Positions 24,770 to 33,589 of a DNA stretch of 64,000 bases are shown here, piece after piece (the stretch's first letter is position 1; every line of letters begins with the position of its first letter). The notes under the pieces are model-generated. The model worked only from the letters and a program-made list of their open reading frames with translations, made no database searches and was not told the DNA's origin. The position numbers were made by a program, and so were the translations under genes. Origin of the DNA: an uncultured Oscillibacter sp. (lineage in GTDB: Bacteria > Bacillota > Clostridia > Oscillospirales > Oscillospiraceae); contig CAJTMG010000002.1 in NCBI GenBank assembly GCA_910577405.1, forward strand, positions 186,001 to 250,000, in the 5' to 3' direction.

Positions 24770-25447
24770 TCATTCCTTGAAATAGTACCCCACCCCCCAT
24801 TTGGTCATGATATGGTCCGGCTCCGCAGGATTCCGCTCCAGTTTTTCACGCAGACGCCGGATGTGAACGTCAACTGTCCGGTAATCTCCCGCGTAGCTGT
24901 AGCCCCAGACCACGTTCATCAGATTTTCACGGCTGTAGACCCGGCGGGGATTGCGCATCAGCAGCTCGATCAGGTCATATTCCTTGGCGGTCAGATTCAC
25001 CGGCTGGCCCTCCCGGAAGGCGGAACGTTCCTCGGTGTTCAGTGAAAAGCCGTCCGTGGTCAGCACGCTCCCCTGCATCCGCTGCACCCCCGCCGCCCGA
25101 CGCAGAAGCGCGCGTACCCGGGCTTTAAGCTCCAGGATGTTGAAGGGCTTGGTCAGGTAATCGTCCGCCCCGCATTCAAAGCCCATCAGCTTGTCCGCGT
25201 CCTCGCTCTTGGCCGTCAGCATCATAATGGGCACGTTGGAGAACTCCCGGATTCTCATGCACGCCTCCAGACCGTCCAGCTCCGGCATCATCAGGTCCAG
25301 GATCATCAGATCGAATTTCCCCTCCCGGGCCAGCTCCACCGCCGCCGCTCCGTCGTAAGCACACTCTACCTCGTAGCCCTCGTTCTCCAGATTGAATTTG
25401 ATGCCCTTCACCAGGGTCCTCTCGTCGTCTACTACTAAAATCCGCAT
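24770..25447 (-). CDS. OmpR-type response regulator
   Basis: A 225-residue regulator. The receiver domain has the acidic pair VVDDE (5-9), the phosphoacceptor Asp in MILDLMMPE and the conserved Lys in LTKPF. The winged-helix DNA-binding domain (about 130-225) carries LTAKEYDLIELLMRNP and the recognition helix RTVDVHIRRLREKLE. It heads the regulator-kinase-GerMN operon. Homology is to PhoP/WalR/ResD regulators, but the target genes cannot be told from here. AGGAGGT lies upstream of the start. Confidence 0.93.
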   Translation of the reverse strand: MRILVVDDERTLVKGIKFNLENEGYEVECAYDGAAAVELAREGKFDLMILDLMMPELDGLEACMRIREFSNVPIMMLTAKSEDADKLMGFECGADDYLTKPFNILELKARVRALLRRAAGVQRMQGSVLTTDGFSLNTEERSAFREGQPVNLTAKEYDLIELLMRNPRRVYSRENLMNVVWGYSYAGDYRTVDVHIRRLREKLERNPAEPDHIMTKWGVGYYFKE

Positions 25448-25568
25448 TCCTACCTCCTACGGTTTGTTGTTGCCGCGCTTTGGCTCTTCTTTTCTTTCCC
25501 TTTTTTGAAAAGAAGCAAAAAAAGCAAAAGAAAAGGAAAGGAAAAACTTTTGACAGCTTCGCGTGGGT

Positions 25569-25949
25569 TTATTGGATGCTTATCAGACCCTCCAGGGCGG
25601 CCAGCTTCTTTTCGCCAATGCCCGAGACGTTCAGCAGGTCTTCCAGGCAGGTGAAGGAGCCGTGGGTCTCCCGATAGGCGATGATCCGGGCCGCCAGCGA
25701 TTCCCCGATGCCCGGCAGCTCCGTCAGTTCCTCTGCCGATGCCGTGTTCATGTCCAATGGCTCCGGCGGCGCGGGGTCCGGCAGCTCCGGTGGAACGTCC
25801 TGCCGCCCGCCGCGCTGTGTCTCAATGGCCATGGGCGCGGCGGAGGCTTTCAGATCCCGCTGATGCAGCCCCATCAGAAAGCATAGAAACATGGCTGTCA
25901 GGAAAAGCAGCACGCCTTCGCCTTTGGTAAGTTTTCTTCGTCTTTTCAC
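25569..25949 (-). CDS. comEA: ComEA-like helix-hairpin-helix protein
   Basis: A 126-residue protein with one N-terminal membrane helix (LLFLTAMFLCFLMGL), a proline-rich linker, and two helix-hairpin-helix motifs in NTASAEELTELPGIGESLA and FTCLEDLLNVSGIGEKK. This is the ComEA type, which binds double-stranded DNA at the cell surface during natural uptake. It lacks the SLBB domain seen in Bacillus ComEA, so it is a short version. The start is GTG 25949 behind GGGGGAG. A purine-rich stretch (about 25480-25550) separates it from the response regulator. Confidence 0.82.
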   Translation of the reverse strand: MKRRRKLTKGEGVLLFLTAMFLCFLMGLHQRDLKASAAPMAIETQRGGRQDVPPELPDPAPPEPLDMNTASAEELTELPGIGESLAARIIAYRETHGSFTCLEDLLNVSGIGEKKLAALEGLISIQ

Positions 25950-26069
25950 TGTTGCACTCCCCCGCTTTTTTTGTTATACTGTTTATCTGACAGGATTCTT
26001 TCCGGAATGTCAGGATCGCGTCCCTGATTCCTGATTCATACAGTATATCACAGATCAAGGGGGTTGGAT

Positions 26070-27425
26070 ATGAAAACCAGACGAATTTTCTCGATTTTTT
26101 TGATGCTCCTGCTCTCCATACAGCTCCTTACGGCGCCCGCCGCCGCGCTGGAGACTCCGGAAGTGCAGGCAAAGGCGGCCCTGCTGGTGGACCAGAAAAC
26201 CGGCGGGATTGTCTACGCCATGAACGAGCATGATGAATTGTTCCCCGCCAGCCTGACAAAAATCATGACCGCCCTGCTGGTTTTGGAGGCCGTCGACCAG
26301 GGAAAGCTGGCTCTGAATCAGACCATCACCGTCCCCGCCACCGCCATGGAGGGCCTTGCCGCCGACGGAAGCACCGCCGGAATCCAGGTGGGGGAAATGC
26401 TGACGGTGGAACAGCTTCTCTACTGTATGCTGGTGGTCTCCGCCAATGAAGCCTGTACCATACTGGGCGAACAGGTCTCAGGGTCCGTCAGCGCTTTCGT
26501 GGACGCCATGAACGCCAAGGCCAAGGAACTGGGCTGTGAGAATACCCATTTCGTCAACCCGCACGGTCTGCATGATTCCCAGCATTACACCTCCGCATGG
26601 GACCTCTATCTGATTACAAAGGCCGCTATGGAGTATCCCATGTTTATGACCATCTGTGATACCTCCGCGATTACCATTCCCGCCACGAACCTCTCTCCGG
26701 AACGGCCCCTCTATAATACCAACTATCTGATCTGCGGCTACCGTTCCCGGGGTTACCTGAATCAAAATGCCCACGGCGTCAAGACCGGCTCCCATTCCCA
26801 GGCGGGTCACTGCCTTGTCTCCACCGCCCAGAAAGCCAGTCTGGATTTCCTCTGCGTGGTCCTGGGCGGCGACCGGATTCAGGACGCGGAGGGCACCTGG
26901 TGGACCTACAGCTTTTTAGAGAGCAATAATCTGTACAACTGGGCCTTTGAGAATTTTACATACCAGACGATTCTGAAGGAGAGCGACGTAGCCGGAGAAG
27001 CCGCGGTATCCCTTTCGGCCACGGACCATGTGACCCTCCGCCCGGCAGAGTCGCTGGAAGTCCTTCTGCCCAAGGACCTGGACCCGGCGGAGCTGGAACA
27101 GGTGATTACGCTGAACTCTGACCCGATCGAAGCGCCCATCGCCGAGGGGGACGCGCTGGGGACCCTGACCCTGCGGCTGGACGGGAAGGATTACGCGTCG
27201 GTGGATCTGCTGGCCCTGACGGATGTGGAAGCGTCCCGGATTCGGGTGCTCTGGCGGGACTTGCAGGAATTTTTCTCCACCACGCCGGTAAAAATTGCGG
27301 GCGGCGCTGCGGGCGTTCTGGCGGCGTTCTGGCTGGTCTGGAAGCTCTTTTTCAGCAAACGGCGCTACCGCTACGGAAAGAGCGTGGGCAAATCCCGCAA
27401 TGGCTACAGGGGACGGAAACGCTGA
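26070..27425 (+). CDS. dacF: D-alanyl-D-alanine carboxypeptidase (DacF-like)
   Basis: A 451-residue penicillin-binding protein that trims the terminal D-Ala from peptidoglycan pentapeptides outside the cell. It has a signal peptide (cleaved near AAA, residue 26), the catalytic SLTK (61-64), SAN (124-126) and KTG (238-240), then a C-terminal PBP5-type domain and a final membrane helix (IAGGAAGVLAAFWLVWKLFF) with a basic tail. Type S11 enzymes normally end in an amphipathic helix; a true membrane helix here gives a firmer anchor. The ATG at 26070 follows AAGGGGG. A TTG at 26064 is in frame but less likely. Confidence 0.92.
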   Translation: MKTRRIFSIFLMLLLSIQLLTAPAAALETPEVQAKAALLVDQKTGGIVYAMNEHDELFPASLTKIMTALLVLEAVDQGKLALNQTITVPATAMEGLAADGSTAGIQVGEMLTVEQLLYCMLVVSANEACTILGEQVSGSVSAFVDAMNAKAKELGCENTHFVNPHGLHDSQHYTSAWDLYLITKAAMEYPMFMTICDTSAITIPATNLSPERPLYNTNYLICGYRSRGYLNQNAHGVKTGSHSQAGHCLVSTAQKASLDFLCVVLGGDRIQDAEGTWWTYSFLESNNLYNWAFENFTYQTILKESDVAGEAAVSLSATDHVTLRPAESLEVLLPKDLDPAELEQVITLNSDPIEAPIAEGDALGTLTLRLDGKDYASVDLLALTDVEASRIRVLWRDLQEFFSTTPVKIAGGAAGVLAAFWLVWKLFFSKRRYRYGKSVGKSRNGYRGRKR

Positions 27426-27432
27426 CATAACA

Positions 27433-27468
27433 AAACGGAGGCTGCTTTTTTACCGGCAGTCTCCGTTT
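27433..27468. terminator. Bidirectional terminator between convergent genes
   Basis: A 13-bp stem (27433-27445 with 27456-27468, one G-T pair) is flanked by A-rich and T-rich sequence and separates dacF from the nitroreductase gene. Confidence 0.85.
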
Positions 27469-27475
27469 CCTTTTC

Positions 27476-27988
27476 TCAGAGGGTCTTCACAAGTTCGTCC
27501 ATGGGCTTGCGGTCGTTATGCAGACGGGCGGGATGCGCTCCCTCCGCCGGATAGCCCAGGGGAAGCATGGCGATGGGGAAGGTGCCGGCCATTTCCGGGA
27601 AGGCGGCCAGGAGCTTTTCCGGCTCGAACATACCCACATAGGTAGTGCCCAGGCCCAGGTCCGCGGCTTGGAGCATCATCTGAGTGGTGGCGATGGCGGC
27701 GTCAATCTCACCGTGATTCTTGCCGTCCGTCTCCCGATGCCAGGCGGTTTCAGGGTCGTAGGCCACCACCAGGATCACCGGCGGATGGAAGTGGGCGGCG
27801 GTGCAGGCGTCAGCTTTCTCCAGGGCCTCCGGGCTTTGCAGGACGAAAATCCGCTGGGGCTGGTTGTTATGGGCGGTAGGGGCGTTCCGGCCGGCTTCCA
27901 GGATCAGATTCAGCTTTTCAGGCTCCACGGGCTGGGCGCTGAATTTCCGCAGGGAGTAGCGCGCGGCGGACAGGGCGGCAAAATCCAT
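27476..27988 (-). CDS. Nitroreductase family protein
   Basis: A 170-residue flavoprotein of the nitroreductase family, expected to bind FMN and use NAD(P)H. The family start MDFAALSAARYSLRKFSAQP with the FMN-contacting Arg residues is present, as are NAPTAHNNQP and the C-terminal LPLGYPAEGA. At 170 residues it is a short form. The ATG at 27988 follows GAGGAA. The physiological substrate is not visible; these enzymes reduce quinones, nitro compounds or other acceptors. Confidence 0.9.
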   Translation of the reverse strand: MDFAALSAARYSLRKFSAQPVEPEKLNLILEAGRNAPTAHNNQPQRIFVLQSPEALEKADACTAAHFHPPVILVVAYDPETAWHRETDGKNHGEIDAAIATTQMMLQAADLGLGTTYVGMFEPEKLLAAFPEMAGTFPIAMLPLGYPAEGAHPARLHNDRKPMDELVKTL

Positions 27989-28110
27989 AATGCGTTCCTC
28001 GTTTCTTTCATAAGATGTCCACAGTTTATCACACCCGGTTCTTTTCTGCAATCCCGTCCTGCAATTCCGTCAGGTTCCATCAGAAGAACAGCGGAAAAGC
28101 ACAGGAGGGC

Positions 28111-28140
28111 GTGACAGTCCGGGGGCAAAGCTGCTATACT
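28111..28140 (+). promoter_or_regulatory. Promoter of the dipeptidase gene
   Basis: GTGACA (28111-28116), 18 bp, TATACT (28135-28140). Confidence 0.65.
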
Positions 28141-28170
28141 GATACAGGATTTTTTTCAGGAGGTGCCGGA

Positions 28171-29145
28171 ATGGTTTTTGACGGACATTCGGATTTGCTG
28201 TATGACGTGACAAGACGCAGGCTGGAAGGAGAGACCCGGGTGCTGGAACGGCGGCATCTGGAACGTCTGCGGGAAGGGGGCGTCGAGGGCCTGGCGCTGG
28301 CGTTCTGGTACGGCACGGGACAGGGGCAGACGTTCTGGAAGGATGTGCCCGGCGCGGAGACCGCTGAGGCCCGGCTGAGGATCATGACGGAATGCGCCCA
28401 GGCGGAATTTGCGGAATGCCCGTGGCTGTCAGTGGTCCGGACTGCGGAGGAAGCCGAGGCGGCGAGGGATTCCGGCAAGCTGTATGCCTTTCTCAGCGTG
28501 GAAGGACTGTCGGCCATAGGGGAGGACCTGACGGGGATAGAAGAGCTGGCGGCGCTGGGCGTGCGGCTGGGGACGCTGACCTGGAATGAAGAAAACGCCC
28601 TGGCATCCGGCGCGGCCCAGGACTCCAGAAAAGGTCTGACGCCTCTTGGTCGGGCGGCGTTGCGGAAGCTGGAGGACTGCGGCATTTTCCCGGACGTGTC
28701 CCATCTGAACGACGGCGGCTTCCGGGACGTGCTGCGGCTGGCCGACGGTCCCGTGATTGCCTCCCATTCCAACTGCCGCGCCCTCTGTGACGTTCCCCGG
28801 AATCTGACCGACGAACAGCTCCGGGCCATTCGGGATACCGGCGGCGTCGTGGGACTGAACAGCCATCACGCCTTTGTACACCCTGCCCCGGAACGGCAGA
28901 CCCTGGAAGCCCTTGCCATCCACGCCGCCCATATGTCAGACGTGATGGGGGTGGAGTATGTGGCCTGCGGCTTTGATTTCTGTCATTATATGGGCCCCGG
29001 AAACGACAGCGTCATAGGACTGGAGGACTGCGGGAAGATCCCCGGTTTTCTCGCCTGCCTGGAGGCTCTGGGCATGAATTCCACCGAACGGGAGCTGATT
29101 GCAAGGGGGAATTTCCTGAGGCTGCTGTCTGCCCGGAGAAGTTAA
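28171..29145 (+). CDS. Membrane dipeptidase (M19 family)
   Basis: A 324-residue zinc dipeptidase of family M19 (renal/microsomal dipeptidase fold), which splits dipeptides including those with a D-residue. The N-terminal metal motif DGHSDLLYD, the bridging Glu in FLSVEGLSAIG, and the HxxxxxxxxH-type ligands in FPDVSHLND and VIASHSNCRALC are visible. GFDFC near the C-terminus is also typical. There is no signal peptide, so it is cytoplasmic as in other bacteria. AGGAGGT precedes the start. Confidence 0.92.
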   Translation: MVFDGHSDLLYDVTRRRLEGETRVLERRHLERLREGGVEGLALAFWYGTGQGQTFWKDVPGAETAEARLRIMTECAQAEFAECPWLSVVRTAEEAEAARDSGKLYAFLSVEGLSAIGEDLTGIEELAALGVRLGTLTWNEENALASGAAQDSRKGLTPLGRAALRKLEDCGIFPDVSHLNDGGFRDVLRLADGPVIASHSNCRALCDVPRNLTDEQLRAIRDTGGVVGLNSHHAFVHPAPERQTLEALAIHAAHMSDVMGVEYVACGFDFCHYMGPGNDSVIGLEDCGKIPGFLACLEALGMNSTERELIARGNFLRLLSARRS

Positions 29146-29276
29146 TATTTTTCATGGCACGCCTTTTTCTCTGCTTGGAAGATGCCGGATAAGACCTGAC
29201 AGCCAGAGGGAGTTTCATCGCTGTTCCGTCAGATGGGGCGGCTGACCGCTTCATGATGCGCGCAAGAAACAACATT

Positions 29277-29294
29277 TTGACTGGTTAGTGTCAA
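29277..29294. promoter_or_regulatory. Candidate operator upstream of galK
   Basis: TTGAC (29277-29281) and GTCAA (29290-29294) form an inverted repeat with 8 bp between the arms, ending 10 bp upstream of the galK -35. Its position suits a regulator of the Leloir operon. It is a short match and no regulator gene is adjacent. Confidence 0.35.
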
Positions 29295-29304
29295 CATAAG
29301 GGGA

Positions 29305-29333
29305 TTGATTTCCCCAGGGAATTTCTATATACT
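29305..29333 (+). promoter_or_regulatory. Promoter of the galKET operon
   Basis: TTGATT (29305-29310), 17 bp, TATACT (29328-29333). A small GGGGA/TCCCC palindrome (29300-29315) covers the -35 box. Confidence 0.75.
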
Positions 29334-29362
29334 ATGTCCTATCAGAAAAGGAGGCGGTGACC

Positions 29363-30658
29363 ATGTATACCTGCACACAACTGCTCCAGGCATTGGAGAG
29401 CGGCGCCTGTGACGAAGCGCTGTCCGTCCTGTACGCTCCCGACGGCGGCGATCTTGAGGCTGCCCGCTCCCGTGCCATCCGGGTGACTTCAGCCCTGCTC
29501 AAGACCTTCAGCCCGCCGGAGGACTGCCCTGCCGGACTTTTCAGCGGTCCCGGGCGCACGGAAATCGGCGGGAACCATACAGACCATCAGCATGGGCGTG
29601 TCCTCTGTGCCAGCGTGGATATGGATATGTTGGCCTGCGCCGTGCCCAACGGTACCCGAAAGATTCGCGTCCAGTCCGAGGGCTATCCCTTCCTGGAAGT
29701 GGACCTGGACGACCTGGCCCTGAAACCTGAAGAAGCCAACAGTTCTGCTGCTTTGGTCCGGGGCGTGGCGGCCAGGCTGGTGCAGAAGGGATTCTCTGTG
29801 GAGGGCTTCGACGCCATTGTGACCTCCAACGTCCTGTCCGGTTCCGGGGTCAGCTCCTCCGCCGCTTACGAGATTTTGGTGGGCAATATCCTGAATCATT
29901 TTTACTGCGCCGATTCTCAGGACCCCATCGAGCTGGCGAAAATCGGTCAGTACGCCGAGAACGTCTACTTCGGCAAGCCCTGCGGACTGATGGACCAGAT
30001 GGGCGCGTCAATCGGCGGCGCGGTGGCCATCGACTTCAAGGACCCCGCCAATCCTGTTGTCACCCGTGCCGACTACGATTTCGCCCAGTCCGGACACGCC
30101 CTCTGCATCATTGATACCGGCTCCTGCCACGCGGACCTCACCGGTGATTACGCCGATATTACCGCCGAGATGAAGGCCGTGGCGAATTGCTTTGACGCGG
30201 AAGTCCTCCGGGAGGTCCCGGAAGCGGAATTCCGGGCGTCCATCCCCCACCTGCGTCAGGTCTGCGGCGATCGGGCGGTTCTGCGGGCCATGCACTTCTA
30301 TGAGGATGACCGCCGGGCCGTCCAGGAAGCGGAAGCCCTCAAGCGCGGCGATTTCCAGGCCTTCCTGGACCTGGTGAACGCCTCCGGTCTGTCCTCCTCC
30401 CTCCATCTGCAAAATACCTGGTCTCCCGTAAGCCCCAGACAGCAGGCCATTCCGCTGGCGCTGGCCTTGGGTCGGGAGCTGCTGGGGAACTCCGGCGCGA
30501 TCCGTGTCCATGGCGGCGGCTTTGCGGGGACCATCCAGGCGTTCGTGCCCTTTGAGATGCTGGACGCTTTCAAATCCGGTATGGAGTCCGTGCTGGGCGA
30601 GAACAAATGTCATGTCCTGCGGATTCGGCCCCAGGGCGGCTGGGTCGTAGTGGCCTGA
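29363..30658 (+). CDS. galK: Galactokinase
   Basis: A 431-residue GHMP kinase that phosphorylates galactose with ATP to galactose-1-phosphate, the first step of the Leloir pathway. The galactokinase signature PGRTEIGGNHTDHQHG is clear, followed by the ATP loop SGSGVSSSAAYE and the C-terminal motif HGGGFAGTIQAFVP. The start is ATG 29363, eight bases after GGAGG; a GTG six bases earlier is possible. It is the first gene of galK-galE-galT. Confidence 0.96.
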   Translation: MYTCTQLLQALESGACDEALSVLYAPDGGDLEAARSRAIRVTSALLKTFSPPEDCPAGLFSGPGRTEIGGNHTDHQHGRVLCASVDMDMLACAVPNGTRKIRVQSEGYPFLEVDLDDLALKPEEANSSAALVRGVAARLVQKGFSVEGFDAIVTSNVLSGSGVSSSAAYEILVGNILNHFYCADSQDPIELAKIGQYAENVYFGKPCGLMDQMGASIGGAVAIDFKDPANPVVTRADYDFAQSGHALCIIDTGSCHADLTGDYADITAEMKAVANCFDAEVLREVPEAEFRASIPHLRQVCGDRAVLRAMHFYEDDRRAVQEAEALKRGDFQAFLDLVNASGLSSSLHLQNTWSPVSPRQQAIPLALALGRELLGNSGAIRVHGGGFAGTIQAFVPFEMLDAFKSGMESVLGENKCHVLRIRPQGGWVVVA

Positions 30659-30727
30659 GCGCGGAACCGGCTTCTTGACAGCCAATTTTCTAACGAACGA
30701 TACCATTATAAAACAGGAGGAATCATT

Positions 30728-31717
30728 ATGGCAATTCTGGTACTTGGCGGCGCGGGCTATATTGGGTCCCACACGGTATACGAGCTGATTGACGCGGGCC
30801 GGGAGGTCGTGGTAGCGGACAATCTGATTACGGGTTTCAAGGCGGCGGTGCATCCGAAGGCGAAATTCTATCAGATTGACCTGCGGAACCGTGTGGAGCT
30901 GGACGAGCTGTTTGAGAACGAAGAGATCGACGGCGTGATTCACTTTGCGGCCTTCTCCCAGGTAGGGGAATCCATGTCGAAGCCCCTGAAATACTACGAG
31001 AACAACCTCTGGGGCACCACGGTCCTGCTCCAGTCGATGGTGGCCCACGGGGTAGACAAGATCGTCTTCTCCTCCACCGCGGCCACTTACGGCGAACCGG
31101 AACGCATTCCCATTCTGGAGAACGACCGTACCCAGCCCACCAACTGCTACGGCGAGACAAAGCTGGCCATGGAGAAAATGATGCGCTGGACCGGCGGCGC
31201 GCATCCCCTGCATTACGTGGCCCTGCGGTACTTCAATGCCTGCGGCGCCCATATGTCCGGAAGCATCGGCGAGGCCCACAATCCGGAAACCCATCTGATT
31301 CCCCTGATTCTCCAGGTCCCTCTGGGCGTCCGGGAGAAGGTTTCCATTTTCGGCGACGACTATCCCACCAAGGACGGCACCTGCGTGCGGGACTACATCC
31401 ATGTGACGGACCTGGCCCAGGCGCACATTCTGGCCCTGGACTACCTGATGAAGGGCGGCGAGAGCAACGTCTTCAATCTGGGCAACGGCGTAGGCTTTAC
31501 GGTAAAGGAGGTCATCGACGTGGCCCGGAGGGTGACGGGGCATCCCATTCCGGCAGAGATTTCGCCCCGGCGTGCAGGCGACCCGGCACAGCTTGTGGCG
31601 TCCTCGGAGAAGGCGAAGTCTGTACTCGGCTGGAAACCCCAATATGACAGCCTGGAAACCATCGTCGACTCCGCCTGGAAGTGGCACAAGGCCCATCCCA
31701 ACGGCTTTGAAGGGTAA
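30728..31717 (+). CDS. galE: UDP-glucose 4-epimerase
   Basis: A 329-residue short-chain dehydrogenase-type epimerase interconverting UDP-galactose and UDP-glucose with bound NAD. The NAD loop GGAGYIGSHTVYEL is at the N-terminus, the catalytic Tyr-Lys in NCYGETKLAMEKM and the Ser/Thr in FSSTAATYG. It lies between galK and galT with AACAGGAGG upstream and 70 bp from galK, and supplies UDP-glucose back to the GalT reaction. Confidence 0.96.
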   Translation: MAILVLGGAGYIGSHTVYELIDAGREVVVADNLITGFKAAVHPKAKFYQIDLRNRVELDELFENEEIDGVIHFAAFSQVGESMSKPLKYYENNLWGTTVLLQSMVAHGVDKIVFSSTAATYGEPERIPILENDRTQPTNCYGETKLAMEKMMRWTGGAHPLHYVALRYFNACGAHMSGSIGEAHNPETHLIPLILQVPLGVREKVSIFGDDYPTKDGTCVRDYIHVTDLAQAHILALDYLMKGGESNVFNLGNGVGFTVKEVIDVARRVTGHPIPAEISPRRAGDPAQLVASSEKAKSVLGWKPQYDSLETIVDSAWKWHKAHPNGFEG

Positions 31718-31728
31718 GGAGGCGCGGC

Positions 31729-33219
31729 ATGGTCAACGAAGCCATTTCCAAGCTGGTCCAGTACGCGCTGCAAAAGGGGCTGATTGAGACCTGTGAGAAG
31801 GACTGGGCGGTGAACACGATTCTGGACGCCCTGAAACTCGACGGTTACACGGACCCCGGAAAAGATTGGGGCGAAGTGGAGCTGGCCCCCGTGCTGGAGC
31901 GGCTTCTGGACGACGCGTATGCCCGGGGCGTGCTGGCGGAGAATTCCGTGGTGTACCGGGACCTGTTCGACACGGAGCTGCTGGGCCGTCTGACACCCCG
32001 CCCGGCACAGGTGATTGCGGAGTTCCAGGCCCTCTATGCCCAGGACCCCAAGGCGGCCACGGACTGGTATTATCAATTCAGCCAAAACACCAACTATATC
32101 CGCCGGGACCGCATTGCCAAGGACATCCAGTGGAAGGCCCCCACGGAGTATGGCGATCTGGATATTACCATTAACCTCTCCAAGCCGGAGAAGGACCCGA
32201 AGGCCATTGCCGCCGCACAGGACCTGCCCGCGTCCAACTACCCCCGCTGCCAGCTCTGCGCCGAAAACGAGGGCTACGCGGGCCGGGTGAATCATCCCGC
32301 GCGGCAGAACCATCGGATCGTGCCCATCACCATCAACGACTCCCCCTGGTTTTTGCAGTATTCGCCTTACGTCTACTATAACGAGCACTGCATCTGCCTG
32401 AACAGCGTCCACACCCCCATGAAGATCGACCGGGCCTGTTTTGGAAAGCTGCTGGATTTCGTCCGGCAGTTCCCTCATTACTTTGTGGGCTCCAACGCGG
32501 ACCTGCCCATCGTCGGCGGTTCCATTCTGGCCCACGACCATTTCCAGGGCGGACGCTACACCTTTGCCATGGAGAAAGCGCCGGTTGAAGAGGCGTTCAC
32601 GTTCCCGGGCTTTGAGGGCGTAACGGCCGGAATCGTAAAATGGCCCATGTCAGTGATTCGGATTGCCTCCCAGGACCCGGCGCGGCTGATTGAACTGGCG
32701 GACCGGATTCTGGGCAGATGGCGGGCCTACACAGATGAAGCCGCCGTGATTTTCGCGGAGACGGACGGCGTGCCTCACAACACCATCACGCCCATTGCCC
32801 GGATGCGGGACGGCAGATTCGAGCTGGACCTGGTGCTGCGGAACAATCTGACCACGGAGCAGTATCCCCTGGGCCTGTATCATCCCCATGACGAGCTCCA
32901 TCATATCAAGAAGGAGAACATTGGCCTGATTGAGGTTATGGGTCTTGCGGTGCTTCCGGCGCGGCTGAAGGAAGAGCTGGCGGCGGTTGCGGACTGTCTT
33001 GCCAAGGGCGGCGATCTGCGGGCAGACGAGAGGACCGGAAAGCACGCGGATTGGGCGGAAGCCTTTGCAAAGAACTATGAGATTACGGCGGAGAACGCGC
33101 TGGATATTGTAAAAAAAGAAACCGGCATTGTCTTTGCGCAGGTTCTGGAGCACGCCGGCGTATACAAGCGCACTCCGGAAGGCAAAGAGGCATTTCTCCG
33201 GTTCCTTGAAAGCGTATAA
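31729..33219 (+). CDS. galT: Galactose-1-phosphate uridylyltransferase, type 2
   Basis: A 496-residue GalT of the firmicute type-2 class, which is longer than and distinct from the E. coli type. It exchanges UMP between UDP-glucose and galactose-1-phosphate. The zinc/active-site region is seen in CQLCAENEGYAGRVNHPARQ and in GGSILAHDHFQGG, which holds the HxH nucleophile. It begins 11 bp after galE, so the three gal genes are one operon ending at the terminator at 33244. Confidence 0.95.
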   Translation: MVNEAISKLVQYALQKGLIETCEKDWAVNTILDALKLDGYTDPGKDWGEVELAPVLERLLDDAYARGVLAENSVVYRDLFDTELLGRLTPRPAQVIAEFQALYAQDPKAATDWYYQFSQNTNYIRRDRIAKDIQWKAPTEYGDLDITINLSKPEKDPKAIAAAQDLPASNYPRCQLCAENEGYAGRVNHPARQNHRIVPITINDSPWFLQYSPYVYYNEHCICLNSVHTPMKIDRACFGKLLDFVRQFPHYFVGSNADLPIVGGSILAHDHFQGGRYTFAMEKAPVEEAFTFPGFEGVTAGIVKWPMSVIRIASQDPARLIELADRILGRWRAYTDEAAVIFAETDGVPHNTITPIARMRDGRFELDLVLRNNLTTEQYPLGLYHPHDELHHIKKENIGLIEVMGLAVLPARLKEELAAVADCLAKGGDLRADERTGKHADWAEAFAKNYEITAENALDIVKKETGIVFAQVLEHAGVYKRTPEGKEAFLRFLESV

Positions 33220-33243
33220 AATTCCTGTAAATGGCAGAAAAAT

Positions 33244-33277
33244 AGCGGGAGGTCTTCGGATTTCCCGCTGTTTTTTT
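33244..33277 (+). terminator. Terminator of the gal operon
   Basis: AGCGGGA (33244-33250) pairs with TCCCGCT (33263-33269), followed by G and seven T. The reverse strand also has TATTTTT, so it may serve the converging RHH gene too. Confidence 0.85.
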
Positions 33278-33455
33278 ACTGTTCTCCGTCCTCTTCCTTA
33301 AGGCTTTCCAGCGCCGCCCGGACCGCCGCGACCACAAAGGCCGTAAAAGTGCAGTCCCGGCCCCGGATGGCTTCTTCTACCTGTTCAATCACGTCGTTGG
33401 GGAAGCGGATGCTCTTATTTGTGGTCGGTGGAATGTTGGGAATTTTGAATGACAT
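33276..33455 (-). CDS. Ribbon-helix-helix protein (YlcI/YnfO type)
   Basis: A 59-residue protein with the RHH pattern NKSIRFPNDVIEQVEEAI followed by TAFVVAAVRAALESL, close to the YlcI/YnfO family. Such proteins are small dimeric DNA binders. Start 33455 follows GGAGG; the open frame extends upstream without a ribosome site. It is divergent from another very small gene, and the 134-bp AT-rich spacer holds a GCATTT/AAATGTGC inverted repeat that it could bind. No toxin partner is seen. Confidence 0.8.
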   Translation of the reverse strand: MSFKIPNIPPTTNKSIRFPNDVIEQVEEAIRGRDCTFTAFVVAAVRAALESLKEEDGEQ

Positions 33456-33589
33456 TTGACTTTCCTCCGTAACACAGATTGTCTTACTATTGTAATGCAG
33501 ATTATATGTAAAAATTTTTCTCAAATACATATCGCATTTACGACGCAAATGTGCTACAATTGCAAAAGGAGGAAAGGAGGTGGGATAAA

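Noticed and set aside
30008..31696. 562-codon minus-strand frame opposite galK and galE
   Set aside because: Shadow of two well-defined enzymes; no start context and no protein-like character.
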